Source: Stomatobaculum sp. F0698
GTDB lineage: Bacteria > Bacillota > Clostridia > Lachnospirales > Lachnospiraceae
DNA length: 64,000 nt
Assembly (NCBI RefSeq): GCF_030644385.1
Contig: NZ_CP130060.1
Coordinates: 1,178,001-1,242,000, forward strand
Direction of reading: 5' to 3'
The translations under genes were made by a program, and so were the position numbers. Below are positions 30,605 through 37,875 of this stretch, piece by piece. Positions within the stretch are counted from its first letter, which is position 1. Each line of letters starts with the position of its first letter. The notes under the pieces are model-generated. The model was given only the letters and a program-made list of their open reading frames with translations. It was not told the origin of the DNA and did no database searches.

Positions 30605-31927
30605 TTACTCCTCTTCTTGCCACTCAACTTTTACGGTTTTGATCATTCTGTCCTCCGCTTTCAGGATTTGGAACAGAAAACCGTGGGCGCGTATGCTTGC
30701 CCTCTCATTGTCCTCCGGGAAATGGTTGAGCTTTGCGATCAAAAAGCCGTTCAGGGTATCGAAATTCTCCCTCTCCTCTTCGGTAAACGGTATTCCGCTC
30801 GCCTCTTCCGCATCCGTCAGACGGGTGAAGCCGTGCATAATCCAAGTTCCGTCCGGGAGCGCTCGAATTTCATCCTCATCGCGGTCATACTCATCCGTGA
30901 TGTTACCGACAATTTCTTCGAGGATATCCTCCATACTGACCAGCCCGTCGGTCTGCCCGTATTCGTCTACCACAATGACCATCTGGAGTTTTCGAAACTG
31001 CATCTCGCGGAACAAGAGGTCAACGGCCCGCGTATCCGGTACAAAGTGGACATCGCGAAGCAGCCCCGGCAACTCCGAGATTTTCTTGTCGCGCCGCGCC
31101 TCCGTGCGCGAAAAATGCATGGCGTCGCGCAGCGTCAGTATGCCGATGATGTGGTCTATGTCATCCCTGTACACGGGAAAACGTGAGTGCACGTTTTCGT
31201 CGAGAAGAAACTCGACCGCCTCTCCGAGTGTCATCTCTCCGTCCAGGGCGATGACGCGCTTTCGATGTGTCATCACATCCGCCGCTGTCTTATCGTTCAG
31301 GCGAAAGATGTTGGTGATCATCTGTGCCTCATCGGACTCCACGACTCCCTGCTCATGCCCCTCGTTTACCATGGACATAATGTCCTCTTCGGTGACATTT
31401 TCCCCGGCCTGTTCGGGTTCGATGCCGCAAAATTTCAGAACCAAGGTAACCAGCTTGAGTACCAGCCACTCCGGCACGGCGAGCACCAGCATGAAAGCGC
31501 GCACCGCAAAAAGCGCTCTCTGTGCTGCCTTCTCCGGATTCCGTTCCGCGAGTCGCTTCGGCAAGAGGGTGCCGAACGCGGTGAAAATCATGGCCGCGAG
31601 TCCGTAGACCAAGACAGCCGAAAAAGCATACGCCTGCGGCAGGCCTTTCAAGAAAACACGCTCGGAAAGCGCCTTCACAAGCGGCAAGAGACAAAAACCG
31701 CCGACCGAGAAGCCCAGCAGTATCGTGAGCAACTGGAGACTGCGGATGAAGGCCCCCGGCCTTCCCTTATGTCGCAACAACTGCCCGGCGCGTTTATCGC
31801 CCGCTTCCAATCGCGCGGCAAGTTCCTTTTCGCTCAGATTTTGCAGGGCGGCTCCGAAGGAAAAGGCTGTGCCGCAAAGCCATAGTGCAGGTAGAAAGCC
31901 GAGTATACTCGGCAACAGACTGTCCAA
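30605..31927 (-). CDS. HlyC/CorC-family membrane protein (DUF21-CBS-CorC_HlyC)
   Basis: A 440-residue protein of the CNNM/CorC family, which includes Mg2+ and other divalent-cation efflux proteins. The N-terminal half has three to four membrane segments (residues 1-25, 60-80, 95-120 and 135-160). Two CBS domains follow (MTHRKRVIALDGEMTLGEAV onward) and a C-terminal CorC_HlyC domain (GFTRLTDAEEASGI). The start is a TTG at 31927 with GAGGAG upstream. It follows alr by 19 nt and ends the rex operon. Together with mgtA it suggests local Mg2+ handling, but the linkage is loose. Confidence 0.85.
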   Translation of the reverse strand: MDSLLPSILGFLPALWLCGTAFSFGAALQNLSEKELAARLEAGDKRAGQLLRHKGRPGAFIRSLQLLTILLGFSVGGFCLLPLVKALSERVFLKGLPQAYAFSAVLVYGLAAMIFTAFGTLLPKRLAERNPEKAAQRALFAVRAFMLVLAVPEWLVLKLVTLVLKFCGIEPEQAGENVTEEDIMSMVNEGHEQGVVESDEAQMITNIFRLNDKTAADVMTHRKRVIALDGEMTLGEAVEFLLDENVHSRFPVYRDDIDHIIGILTLRDAMHFSRTEARRDKKISELPGLLRDVHFVPDTRAVDLLFREMQFRKLQMVIVVDEYGQTDGLVSMEDILEEIVGNITDEYDRDEDEIRALPDGTWIMHGFTRLTDAEEASGIPFTEEERENFDTLNGFLIAKLNHFPEDNERASIRAHGFLFQILKAEDRMIKTVKVEWQEEE

Positions 31928-31946
31928 AAAAACTCCTCTCTCCGCC

Positions 31947-33077
31947 TCAGCTATCGATGCGGGGCACTCTTTGATTCAGACAACATAAGATTTCGTAGTG
32001 AAAGCGGCCCGAGCGCTCTGCCAGCTCTTCGAGGGTGATACAGGCTTCACCGTCCCGTCCGAGCAGCGTGACGGGCGAACCGGTTCTCGCTTCCGGCACC
32101 GCGCTCACATCCGCCATGAGCTGATCCATGCAGACGCGCCCCAGAATGCGACAGCGCTTCCCGTGAATCAGGACCTCTCCCTTGTTACTGAGCGCTCTCG
32201 GATAGCCGTCTCCGTAGCCGATCGATACCGTGGCAACCCGCATGGGGCGCTCCGCGACAAAGGTGCCGCCGTAGCTGACGGCCCCGCCGGCGGGAAGCTC
32301 TTTGACATAAGTCACGGTACTGTGCAGGGACAGAACCGGTTCCAAGGCCAAAGGATGTGCCATTTCCGTCGCGGGATAGATGCCGTAAATCGAAATACCT
32401 GCCCGCATCATATCATACTCTGTGCCGCGCAGATTCAAAATACCCGCGGAATTTGCAATGTGGCAGATGCGGGGTGAAAGTCCCCTCTCCCGCAGTGCTT
32501 TGCGGAAATCGCGAAAGCGCTGTTCTTGCAGTTCCGTAGTCTCCTGAGACCACTCGTCCGCGCGGTAAAAATGGGTAAACATGCCCTCAAAATCCAGGTT
32601 TGAAAACGCTGCAATGCGCCCCGCAAGCCGAACACCCTCCGCATCCGGTTTTAGTCCGATGCGATGCATGCCGGTATCCACCGCGAGGTGAAAGGCAGCC
32701 TTGCGACCAAGTTTCTCCGCCGCCTTTGACAAAGCCTCTGCCTGTTCTTCCGTAAAAATCGAAGGGCGAATCTCCGCCCGAACCAAGTCCTCGTAGTCCG
32801 CATCAAAAACGGGTCCCAAGACTAAAACGGGCTTCTCGATACCGTGCTTTCGAAGCCCGAGAGCTTCCTCCGCAGTTGCCACACAGAAAAAGCTGACATA
32901 GGGCGCGATGGTATCCGCGACCAAGGCTGCGCCGTGCCCGTAGGCATCCGCCTTGACAACGCCGGCAATTCGGATTCCCTCGGGCAAGCTGTCCCGCATG
33001 GCCTCCATATTGTGACGGAGCGCCGCACGGCTGATTTTTGCGTAGACACGCATCTGTTCTCTATCCTGCCGTTCCAA
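31947..33077 (-). CDS. alr: alanine racemase
   Basis: PLP enzyme that interconverts L- and D-alanine for wall synthesis. PLP-Lys is in VVKADAYGHGA near residue 42, and the second catalytic Tyr is in GAVSYGGTF near 268; SIYGIYP and VCMDQLMADV are also present. GGAGG is 9 nt before the TTG at 33077, but an ATG at 33053 (MRVYAKISR) begins the conserved N-terminus and also has AGGA upstream, so the first eight residues are uncertain. It follows nnrD by 6 nt; acpS-nnrD-alr order is widespread in Firmicutes. It supplies D-Ala for MurF. Confidence 0.94.
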   Translation of the reverse strand: MERQDREQMRVYAKISRAALRHNMEAMRDSLPEGIRIAGVVKADAYGHGAALVADTIAPYVSFFCVATAEEALGLRKHGIEKPVLVLGPVFDADYEDLVRAEIRPSIFTEEQAEALSKAAEKLGRKAAFHLAVDTGMHRIGLKPDAEGVRLAGRIAAFSNLDFEGMFTHFYRADEWSQETTELQEQRFRDFRKALRERGLSPRICHIANSAGILNLRGTEYDMMRAGISIYGIYPATEMAHPLALEPVLSLHSTVTYVKELPAGGAVSYGGTFVAERPMRVATVSIGYGDGYPRALSNKGEVLIHGKRCRILGRVCMDQLMADVSAVPEARTGSPVTLLGRDGEACITLEELAERSGRFHYEILCCLNQRVPRIDS

Positions 33078-33083
33078 ATCCGC

Positions 33084-34091
33084 TCACCTCCCTTTCAATT
33101 GATTGAATGCGGCGGCACGCATGACGCTCGGAACCGCATCGGCGATATCGCGCGCCAAAATCCCGTGGAGCGAGTAGCGCTCCGCGGCCGCCTGCCCCGC
33201 TCTGCCGTGCAGATAGGCACCGAAGGCCGCCGCCTCTCCCGGCTTCATCCCGAGACAGAGGAGACCGGCAATGATACCGCTCAACACATCGCCGCTCCCG
33301 GCCTTTGCGAGCGCAGGGCTGCCGCTCTCGTTTCGATAAGTCTTTCCGCTCTCCGCATCCGCTATGATACTCTCATCTGTCTTGAGACAGAGCGTAACAC
33401 CGTAGTTTTCACGATAATTCTCCGCAATTTTACGCGTTTCACAGAGTATCTCCGGAATTTCATGCTCCGTGAGCCTGGACATCTCACCGGGATGCGGCGT
33501 AAAAATCCAGGGACTTTTTCGGAGCGACAAGAGAGACGGACGCCGCGCAATCAGATTCAGAGCATCCGCATCCGCAATGAGCGGAACTCTGCAGTGCCGA
33601 AGCGTCTCTCTCACGAGTGCCGCCGCATACTCCGACTGCCCGAGCCCCGGTCCTAAGACCACTGCCTTGCAAGATGCAAGCAAGGCCTCCAAATGACTGA
33701 GGGACAGCGGCAAATGCTGCCCTCGTTCCGTCACCTTCGGACTTTCTTCCTCCGAGACCGTAATGCCGCCCTTCTGTTGCACCAAAAAAGCCTCACCCGG
33801 ATTCTCCGCGGCCATGGATGCCGTCTCCAAATCATAGCTTTCCACGATGGCTTCCGGCAACTGTATCTGCAAAATCGAGCGATTCACTTCCGGCGTCAAA
33901 ATACGCACCAGACCGGCGCCGCTGCGATAGGCGGCGAGCGCGGACAGATAGGCGGCTCCCGCCATTCCTTCACTGCCGGCAATGCAAAGCAGGGGACCGT
34001 AAGTCCCCTTGTTGGCTCTCTTCTGTCTCACCGGAATGCGACAGAGATCGCTATCTTCCAGAACCAAGACCCCGTCTGTCTCCTGTCTCAT
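33084..34091 (-). CDS. nnrD: ADP/ATP-dependent (S)-NAD(P)H-hydrate dehydratase
   Basis: Repairs hydrated NADH and NADPH by ATP- or ADP-dependent dehydration. The 335-residue protein is the dehydratase domain alone, without the N-terminal epimerase domain that many bacteria fuse to it. Ribokinase-fold motifs include ANKGTYGPLLCIAGS, VLGPGLGQSEYAA, FTPHPGEMSRL and AGSGDVLSGIIAGLL with the catalytic Asp. An acidic insertion of about 35 residues near 100-135 is not usual. It follows acpS by 13 nt. No epimerase gene was seen in the window. Confidence 0.9.
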   Translation of the reverse strand: MRQETDGVLVLEDSDLCRIPVRQKRANKGTYGPLLCIAGSEGMAGAAYLSALAAYRSGAGLVRILTPEVNRSILQIQLPEAIVESYDLETASMAAENPGEAFLVQQKGGITVSEEESPKVTERGQHLPLSLSHLEALLASCKAVVLGPGLGQSEYAAALVRETLRHCRVPLIADADALNLIARRPSLLSLRKSPWIFTPHPGEMSRLTEHEIPEILCETRKIAENYRENYGVTLCLKTDESIIADAESGKTYRNESGSPALAKAGSGDVLSGIIAGLLCLGMKPGEAAAFGAYLHGRAGQAAAERYSLHGILARDIADAVPSVMRAAAFNQLKGR

Positions 34092-34104
34092 GACTTCCTC
34101 CCGC

Positions 34105-34470
34105 CTACGAAAGGCGTTCCAGGACTGCGACTGCCATGGCGTGCGTCTTTGTGTTGCTGATACTCACCAGCGGAAGTGCCGCACCGAGCGCTTCGCACTG
34201 CGCGGCGGCGGCTCCCGTAAGGCTTACATAGGGCTTGCCGAGCCTATCTCGCAACACTTCGATTTCCGCAGGCGTAATTCCCCGGAAACCGGTCCCGAAA
34301 CTCTTCACGACAGCCTCTTTCACAGCAAAACAGCCGGCGAGAAAAGCCATGTTTCCCCCCGACTGCCGCCGCTCTTCCTCTGTGAACACCCGCGTCAGAA
34401 AATGCTCCTGTCGCGCCGCCCTCTCTATGCGAGCAATCTCGATCAGATCGCTTCCGAGTCCCAGTATCAA
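34105..34470 (-). CDS. acpS: holo-[acyl-carrier-protein] synthase
   Basis: Transfers 4'-phosphopantetheine from CoA to apo-ACP for fatty acid synthesis. The 121-residue length is normal. The Mg2+-binding motif GLGSDLIEIARIE is at the N-terminus and FAVKEAVVKSFGTGF near residue 50 holds the second catalytic Glu and Lys. It overlaps the rex stop codon by 4 nt and precedes nnrD by 13 nt. Confidence 0.94.
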   Translation of the reverse strand: MILGLGSDLIEIARIERAARQEHFLTRVFTEEERRQSGGNMAFLAGCFAVKEAVVKSFGTGFRGITPAEIEVLRDRLGKPYVSLTGAAAAQCEALGAALPLVSISNTKTHAMAVAVLERLS

Positions 34471-35120
34471 GCTTCCTCCGTTTTTTGCAGTTTTCGCCGC
34501 GCCGCAATCATGCGGTACGAAAGCTGCATCAGGCTCTCCGAGAGGTGCACATTCTCAACGAGCACATCCTCATCCACCTGAAGATCCGTGTGTGCAAAAT
34601 TCCAAATTGCCTTAATGCCGCAGCGGCAAAGCCGCTTGGCAACCTCAATGGCGCGGTCCCTGGGGAGTGTCAAGGTCGCAATGTCAATGGCATTCTTTTC
34701 GAGATACGCTTCCAGATAGTCCAAGGGAAATACCTGCGCACCTTGAATGGTTCTGCCGACCACCTCGGGATCGATATCAAAAAGTGCCTTCACCTGAAAG
34801 CCGCGCTTGGTAAAATTCTGATAATTTGCGAGCGCCTGTCCCAGGTGGCCGGCGCCGATGATGACAATATATTTTTGCTGATCGATGCCGAGCAGCTTCC
34901 CGATTTCGGCATGTAAATGCTCCACATGATAGCCGTATCCCTGCTGTCCGAAACCGCCGAAGGTATTCAAATCCTGACGAATCTGCGAAGCCGTGACATG
35001 CATGCGCGCCGCAAGATCGCTCGAGGAGATGCGGTCCACGTTCTCCTCCATGAGATCCGAGAGATATCGATAGTAGCGTGGCAGACGTTGAATGACCGCC
35101 GAGGATACTTTGTCCTTCAA
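34467..35120 (-). CDS. rex: redox-sensing transcriptional repressor Rex
   Basis: Dimeric NADH/NAD+ sensor that represses fermentation and respiration genes until NADH rises. The 217-residue protein has an N-terminal winged helix (VIQRLPRYYRYLSDL, TASQIRQDLNTFGGFGQQGYGY) and a Rossmann domain with VIIGAGHLGQALANY. The start is a TTG at 35120 with AGGA upstream; it begins the conserved N-terminus. First gene of the rex-acpS-nnrD-alr-CBS operon, from a strong promoter. I could not see a Rex operator at its own promoter. Confidence 0.95.
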   Translation of the reverse strand: MKDKVSSAVIQRLPRYYRYLSDLMEENVDRISSSDLAARMHVTASQIRQDLNTFGGFGQQGYGYHVEHLHAEIGKLLGIDQQKYIVIIGAGHLGQALANYQNFTKRGFQVKALFDIDPEVVGRTIQGAQVFPLDYLEAYLEKNAIDIATLTLPRDRAIEVAKRLCRCGIKAIWNFAHTDLQVDEDVLVENVHLSESLMQLSYRMIAARRKLQKTEEA

Positions 35121-35181
35121 ACTTTCACTTCCTACTTTCTTACGTCTTTAAACCAAGTTGTTGTATTGCGCTTAGTTTGTA

Positions 35182-35210
35182 AGTATAGGGATTTTTCTCT
35201 GCCTTGTCAA
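35182..35210 (-). promoter_or_regulatory. promoter of the rex operon
   Basis: Minus-strand -35 TTGACA (35205-35210), 17-bp spacer, -10 TATACT (35182-35187). The -35 box lies on the opposite strand of the -35 box of the divergent ABC-F promoter. Confidence 0.75.
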
Positions 35211-35232
35211 TCCAACGGCATTTCGATATACT
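35204..35232 (+). promoter_or_regulatory. promoter of the ABC-F gene
   Basis: Plus-strand -35 TTGTCA (35204-35209), 17-bp spacer, -10 TATACT (35227-35232), predicted start about 40 nt before the ATG. It shares the palindromic -35 region with the rex promoter. Confidence 0.65.
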
Positions 35233-35276
35233 ACAGCGGAGTATGCTTTGTAAAAGCTTAAGAAAACGGAGTGCTT

Positions 35277-37196
35277 ATGATATTGAATGCCGCGCATTTA
35301 AAAAAGAGTTTTGTGGGGGAGACCGTCATAGAAGATGCCTCCTTTTTTCTGAACGAACACGATAAGGCGGCGATTGTCGGCCCGAACGGCGCCGGAAAGA
35401 GTACGCTCTTAAATCTACTGACCGGAGAACTTGCTCGGGACGGCGGTGAAGTCACGCTGAAAAAAGGCTGCAGCATGGGCTATCTTCACCAAGATAACAC
35501 ACTTGACTCCGAGCTCACAATCGAAGAAGAGCTCACCAAAGTCATTCAGCCCATTCTGGACCTGGAGACGCGGCTCGCCGAACTGCAGGCGGAAATGAAA
35601 CACAGCGAGGGGGCAGACCTTGAAAAATTGCTCGCGCTGTACACGGAGACCGAGCACCGCTACGAGCTCATGGACGGCTATGCGGCGCGAAGCCGGGTGA
35701 GCGGCATTATTCGCGGTCTCGGCTTCGGTGAGGTCGATGCCGGACGACCGCTCTCTTCGCTCTCCGGCGGACAGAAAACCCGTGTATTTCTCGGTAAACT
35801 TTTATTGGAACAGCCCGACTTAATTCTGCTTGACGAGCCGACCAACCACCTGGACCTTGAGAGCATCGAATGGCTTGAGAGTTATCTCATGAATTATCCG
35901 GGCGCTGTTTTAATTGTCTCGCATGACCGCTTCTTTTTGGATCGTGTTGTCAATAAGATCTTTGATTTGAGTCACGGCCGCGTCAACACCTATGAGGGCA
36001 ACTACACGCAATTCACCGAAAAGAAGGAGGCGCTCGCCGAGGCTGCCGCTCGCGCTTACGAAAACCAGCAGGCGGAAATCAAGCATCAGGAGGCGGTTAT
36101 TCAAAAGCTCCGTTCCTTTAACCGCGAAAAATCTATTAAACGCGCCGAGAGCCGCGAGAAGCTGCTCGACAAGGTGGAGCGTCTTGACAATCCCTATGAG
36201 AGCAAAAAGGACATGGGGCTTTTTTTTACGCCGGATGAGGTCAGCGGTAAGGATGTACTTGAAGTACAGGGACTCAGCAAGGCCTTCGGCGACAACCTAC
36301 TCTTTTCGGACCTCAATTTCTCCTTAAAGCGCGGCGAGCATGTCGCAATTATGGGCGGAAACGGTACCGGCAAGACCACGCTGCTTAAAATCATCAACGG
36401 CTTGCTTCCGCCGGACAGCGGCTCCGTGACGCTGGGCACCAAGGTGTTCTGCTCCTACTACGATCAGGAGCACCAGGTGCTGCATCCGGAAAAAACCCTC
36501 TTTGAAGAGCTGCAGGACACTTGGCCCGATATGAACAACACCGAGGTCCGCAACATGCTTGCGGCCTTCCTCTTCACCGGGGATGATGTCTTTAAACGCA
36601 TCAAGGATCTCTCGGGCGGCGAGCGCGGCCGCGTCTCACTGGCAAAGCTCATGCTCTCCCACGCGAACTTTTTGCTCCTCGACGAGCCGACCAACCACCT
36701 CGACATGGAAAGTAAGGAGATTCTGGAGCGCGCCATCCGCGCCTTCCCCGGCACAGTGCTCTACGTGTCCCATGACCGCTACTTCATCAACCGCACTGCG
36801 ACCCGCATTTTGAATCTGACCTCCGGCTGCCTTGTGAACTACATCGGCAACTACGACTACTACCTCGAGAAAAAAGCCGATGCCGAGCGCGCCGCGCTCC
36901 CCGCGAGCGCCGTCGCGGCGAAGGGGGAAGAAAACGAGAGTCCCTCTACAAGTGCCGAGGACTATAAGACACAGAAGGCGCAAAAGGCCGCGGAGAAAAA
37001 GCGCCGCGCCGAACTCGAGGCCTTAGAACAGCGCATTGCCGAACTTGAGGACACGCTCCGCGGCATTGAAGAGGAATTTCTGCTCCCCGAAAATCAGAGG
37101 GATGCCGCCGCTCTCCTCGCGATTCAAAAGCGAAAGGACAGCGCGGAAGAAGAACTCGCAGACTGCTATGAGCGCTGGGAAACGCTTGCAGACTGA
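35277..37196 (+). CDS. ABC-F family ribosome-associated ATPase
   Basis: Soluble tandem ATPase of the ABC-F class, which acts on the ribosome (translation factors of the Uup/EttA/YdiF group or antibiotic protection). The 639-residue protein has two nucleotide domains: GPNGAGKST with LSGGQKTR and DEPTNHLD, then GGNGTGKTT with LSGGERGR and DEPTNHLD. The linker between them holds charged helices (the P-site-tRNA interaction motif region), and the C-terminus is a Lys/Glu coiled coil. No membrane segment. The ATG at 35277 with GGAG 5 nt upstream is preferred over a GTG at 35271. The subgroup cannot be fixed by eye. Confidence 0.92.
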   Translation: MILNAAHLKKSFVGETVIEDASFFLNEHDKAAIVGPNGAGKSTLLNLLTGELARDGGEVTLKKGCSMGYLHQDNTLDSELTIEEELTKVIQPILDLETRLAELQAEMKHSEGADLEKLLALYTETEHRYELMDGYAARSRVSGIIRGLGFGEVDAGRPLSSLSGGQKTRVFLGKLLLEQPDLILLDEPTNHLDLESIEWLESYLMNYPGAVLIVSHDRFFLDRVVNKIFDLSHGRVNTYEGNYTQFTEKKEALAEAAARAYENQQAEIKHQEAVIQKLRSFNREKSIKRAESREKLLDKVERLDNPYESKKDMGLFFTPDEVSGKDVLEVQGLSKAFGDNLLFSDLNFSLKRGEHVAIMGGNGTGKTTLLKIINGLLPPDSGSVTLGTKVFCSYYDQEHQVLHPEKTLFEELQDTWPDMNNTEVRNMLAAFLFTGDDVFKRIKDLSGGERGRVSLAKLMLSHANFLLLDEPTNHLDMESKEILERAIRAFPGTVLYVSHDRYFINRTATRILNLTSGCLVNYIGNYDYYLEKKADAERAALPASAVAAKGEENESPSTSAEDYKTQKAQKAAEKKRRAELEALEQRIAELEDTLRGIEEEFLLPENQRDAAALLAIQKRKDSAEEELADCYERWETLAD

Positions 37197-37219
37197 GAAC
37201 CGTTGAAGGAGATACTGTG

Positions 37220-37405
37220 ATGAAACGTGTATTCAGCTTTGCCCTGGCCCTTTTTTTGATTCTCATACTGCTTGCAACCCTCATTGTGGGGCTCTTCGGC
37301 GGTCCCGACCGCGCCCCCCTGCTCCGCGCTCTTATCTTTATGGACATCACGATACCGGTCGTAATCTACGGCTTTTTGCTGATCACGCGTCACACAAGAC
37401 GCTGA
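37220..37405 (+). CDS. small two-helix membrane protein
   Basis: A 61-residue protein with two hydrophobic segments (about residues 5-27 and 36-54), a basic N-terminus and a basic tail RHTRR. AAGGAG lies 8 nt before the ATG at 37220; a GTG at 37217 is possible. It starts 23 nt after the ABC-F gene and precedes the shared terminator, so it is co-transcribed. No family recognised; similar small membrane ORFs are common in Lachnospiraceae. Confidence 0.6.
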   Translation: MKRVFSFALALFLILILLATLIVGLFGGPDRAPLLRALIFMDITIPVVIYGFLLITRHTRR

Positions 37406-37438
37406 CAAAAACCACTCATACCCTCCTTTTCAGGCTAA

Positions 37439-37484
37439 GAGGACAAAAAGGACGACAGATAACTCTGTCGTCCTTTTTGTCCTC
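37439..37484. terminator. bidirectional terminator between convergent genes
   Basis: Perfect 21-bp inverted repeat (37439-37459 with 37464-37484) with a 4-nt loop TAAC. The distal stem is A/T-rich, so a T-run follows the GC part in both directions. It serves the ABC-F unit on the plus strand and the wall-binding ORF on the minus strand. Confidence 0.85.
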
Positions 37485-37494
37485 AGTTTCCGGT

Positions 37495-37875
37495 CTAGGC
37501 TCCGCTCGCATCGACGGTATAGCCATCCGGCGTCCTCTCGTCGCAATACATGACGCCGAACTTTTTCCCATACGCGCCCCAGCTGAAGCAGTACCATTTG
37601 CCGTTGATTTCATGCCAATCCGTCAAAATCGAACCGTTTTCCGGATCCAAGTAATACCAAGTGCCGTCCGATGAATCGAGCAACCAACCCGTCTTCAAGT
37701 AGCCGTTTGCATCAAAATAGAAGCGTCCCTCGCTAATGCCGTCAGAGTCGGGAAGAAATACCCATCCGTTTCTCGGATAAGCGCCGTCCTTGTCTTTTGC
37801 TTTAAAATTGCCACCCTCAAGTAAAATGGGCTGTTCGGGATGCGGACTACTATCATTTGGCTGCTCTTTACGCAT
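37495..37875 (-). CDS. cell-wall-binding-repeat protein without signal peptide, possibly 5'-truncated
   Basis: A 126-residue ORF made almost wholly of CW_binding-like units (NGWVFLPDSDGISEGRFYFD, TGWLLDSSDGTWYYLD, WHEINGKWYCFSW), ending with TPDGYTVDASGA. Such repeats work outside the cell, yet the N-terminus MRKEQPNDSSPHPEQP is hydrophilic with no signal peptide. Its ATG overlaps the end of the upstream ABC gene by 8 nt, and no good ribosome site is visible. It shares motifs with the properly secreted protein at 30035-30493. Either it is a remnant cut by arrival of the AT-rich ABC block, or it is expressed by coupling. Base composition is like the host rather than the block. Confidence 0.55.
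   Translation of the reverse strand: MRKEQPNDSSPHPEQPILLEGGNFKAKDKDGAYPRNGWVFLPDSDGISEGRFYFDANGYLKTGWLLDSSDGTWYYLDPENGSILTDWHEINGKWYCFSWGAYGKKFGVMYCDERTPDGYTVDASGA

Noticed and set aside
35121..35204. Rex operator for autoregulation of rex
   Set aside because: No TTGTGA-N6-TCACAA-like palindrome seen near the promoter; nearby TTGTAT and TTTGTAAG strings do not pair.
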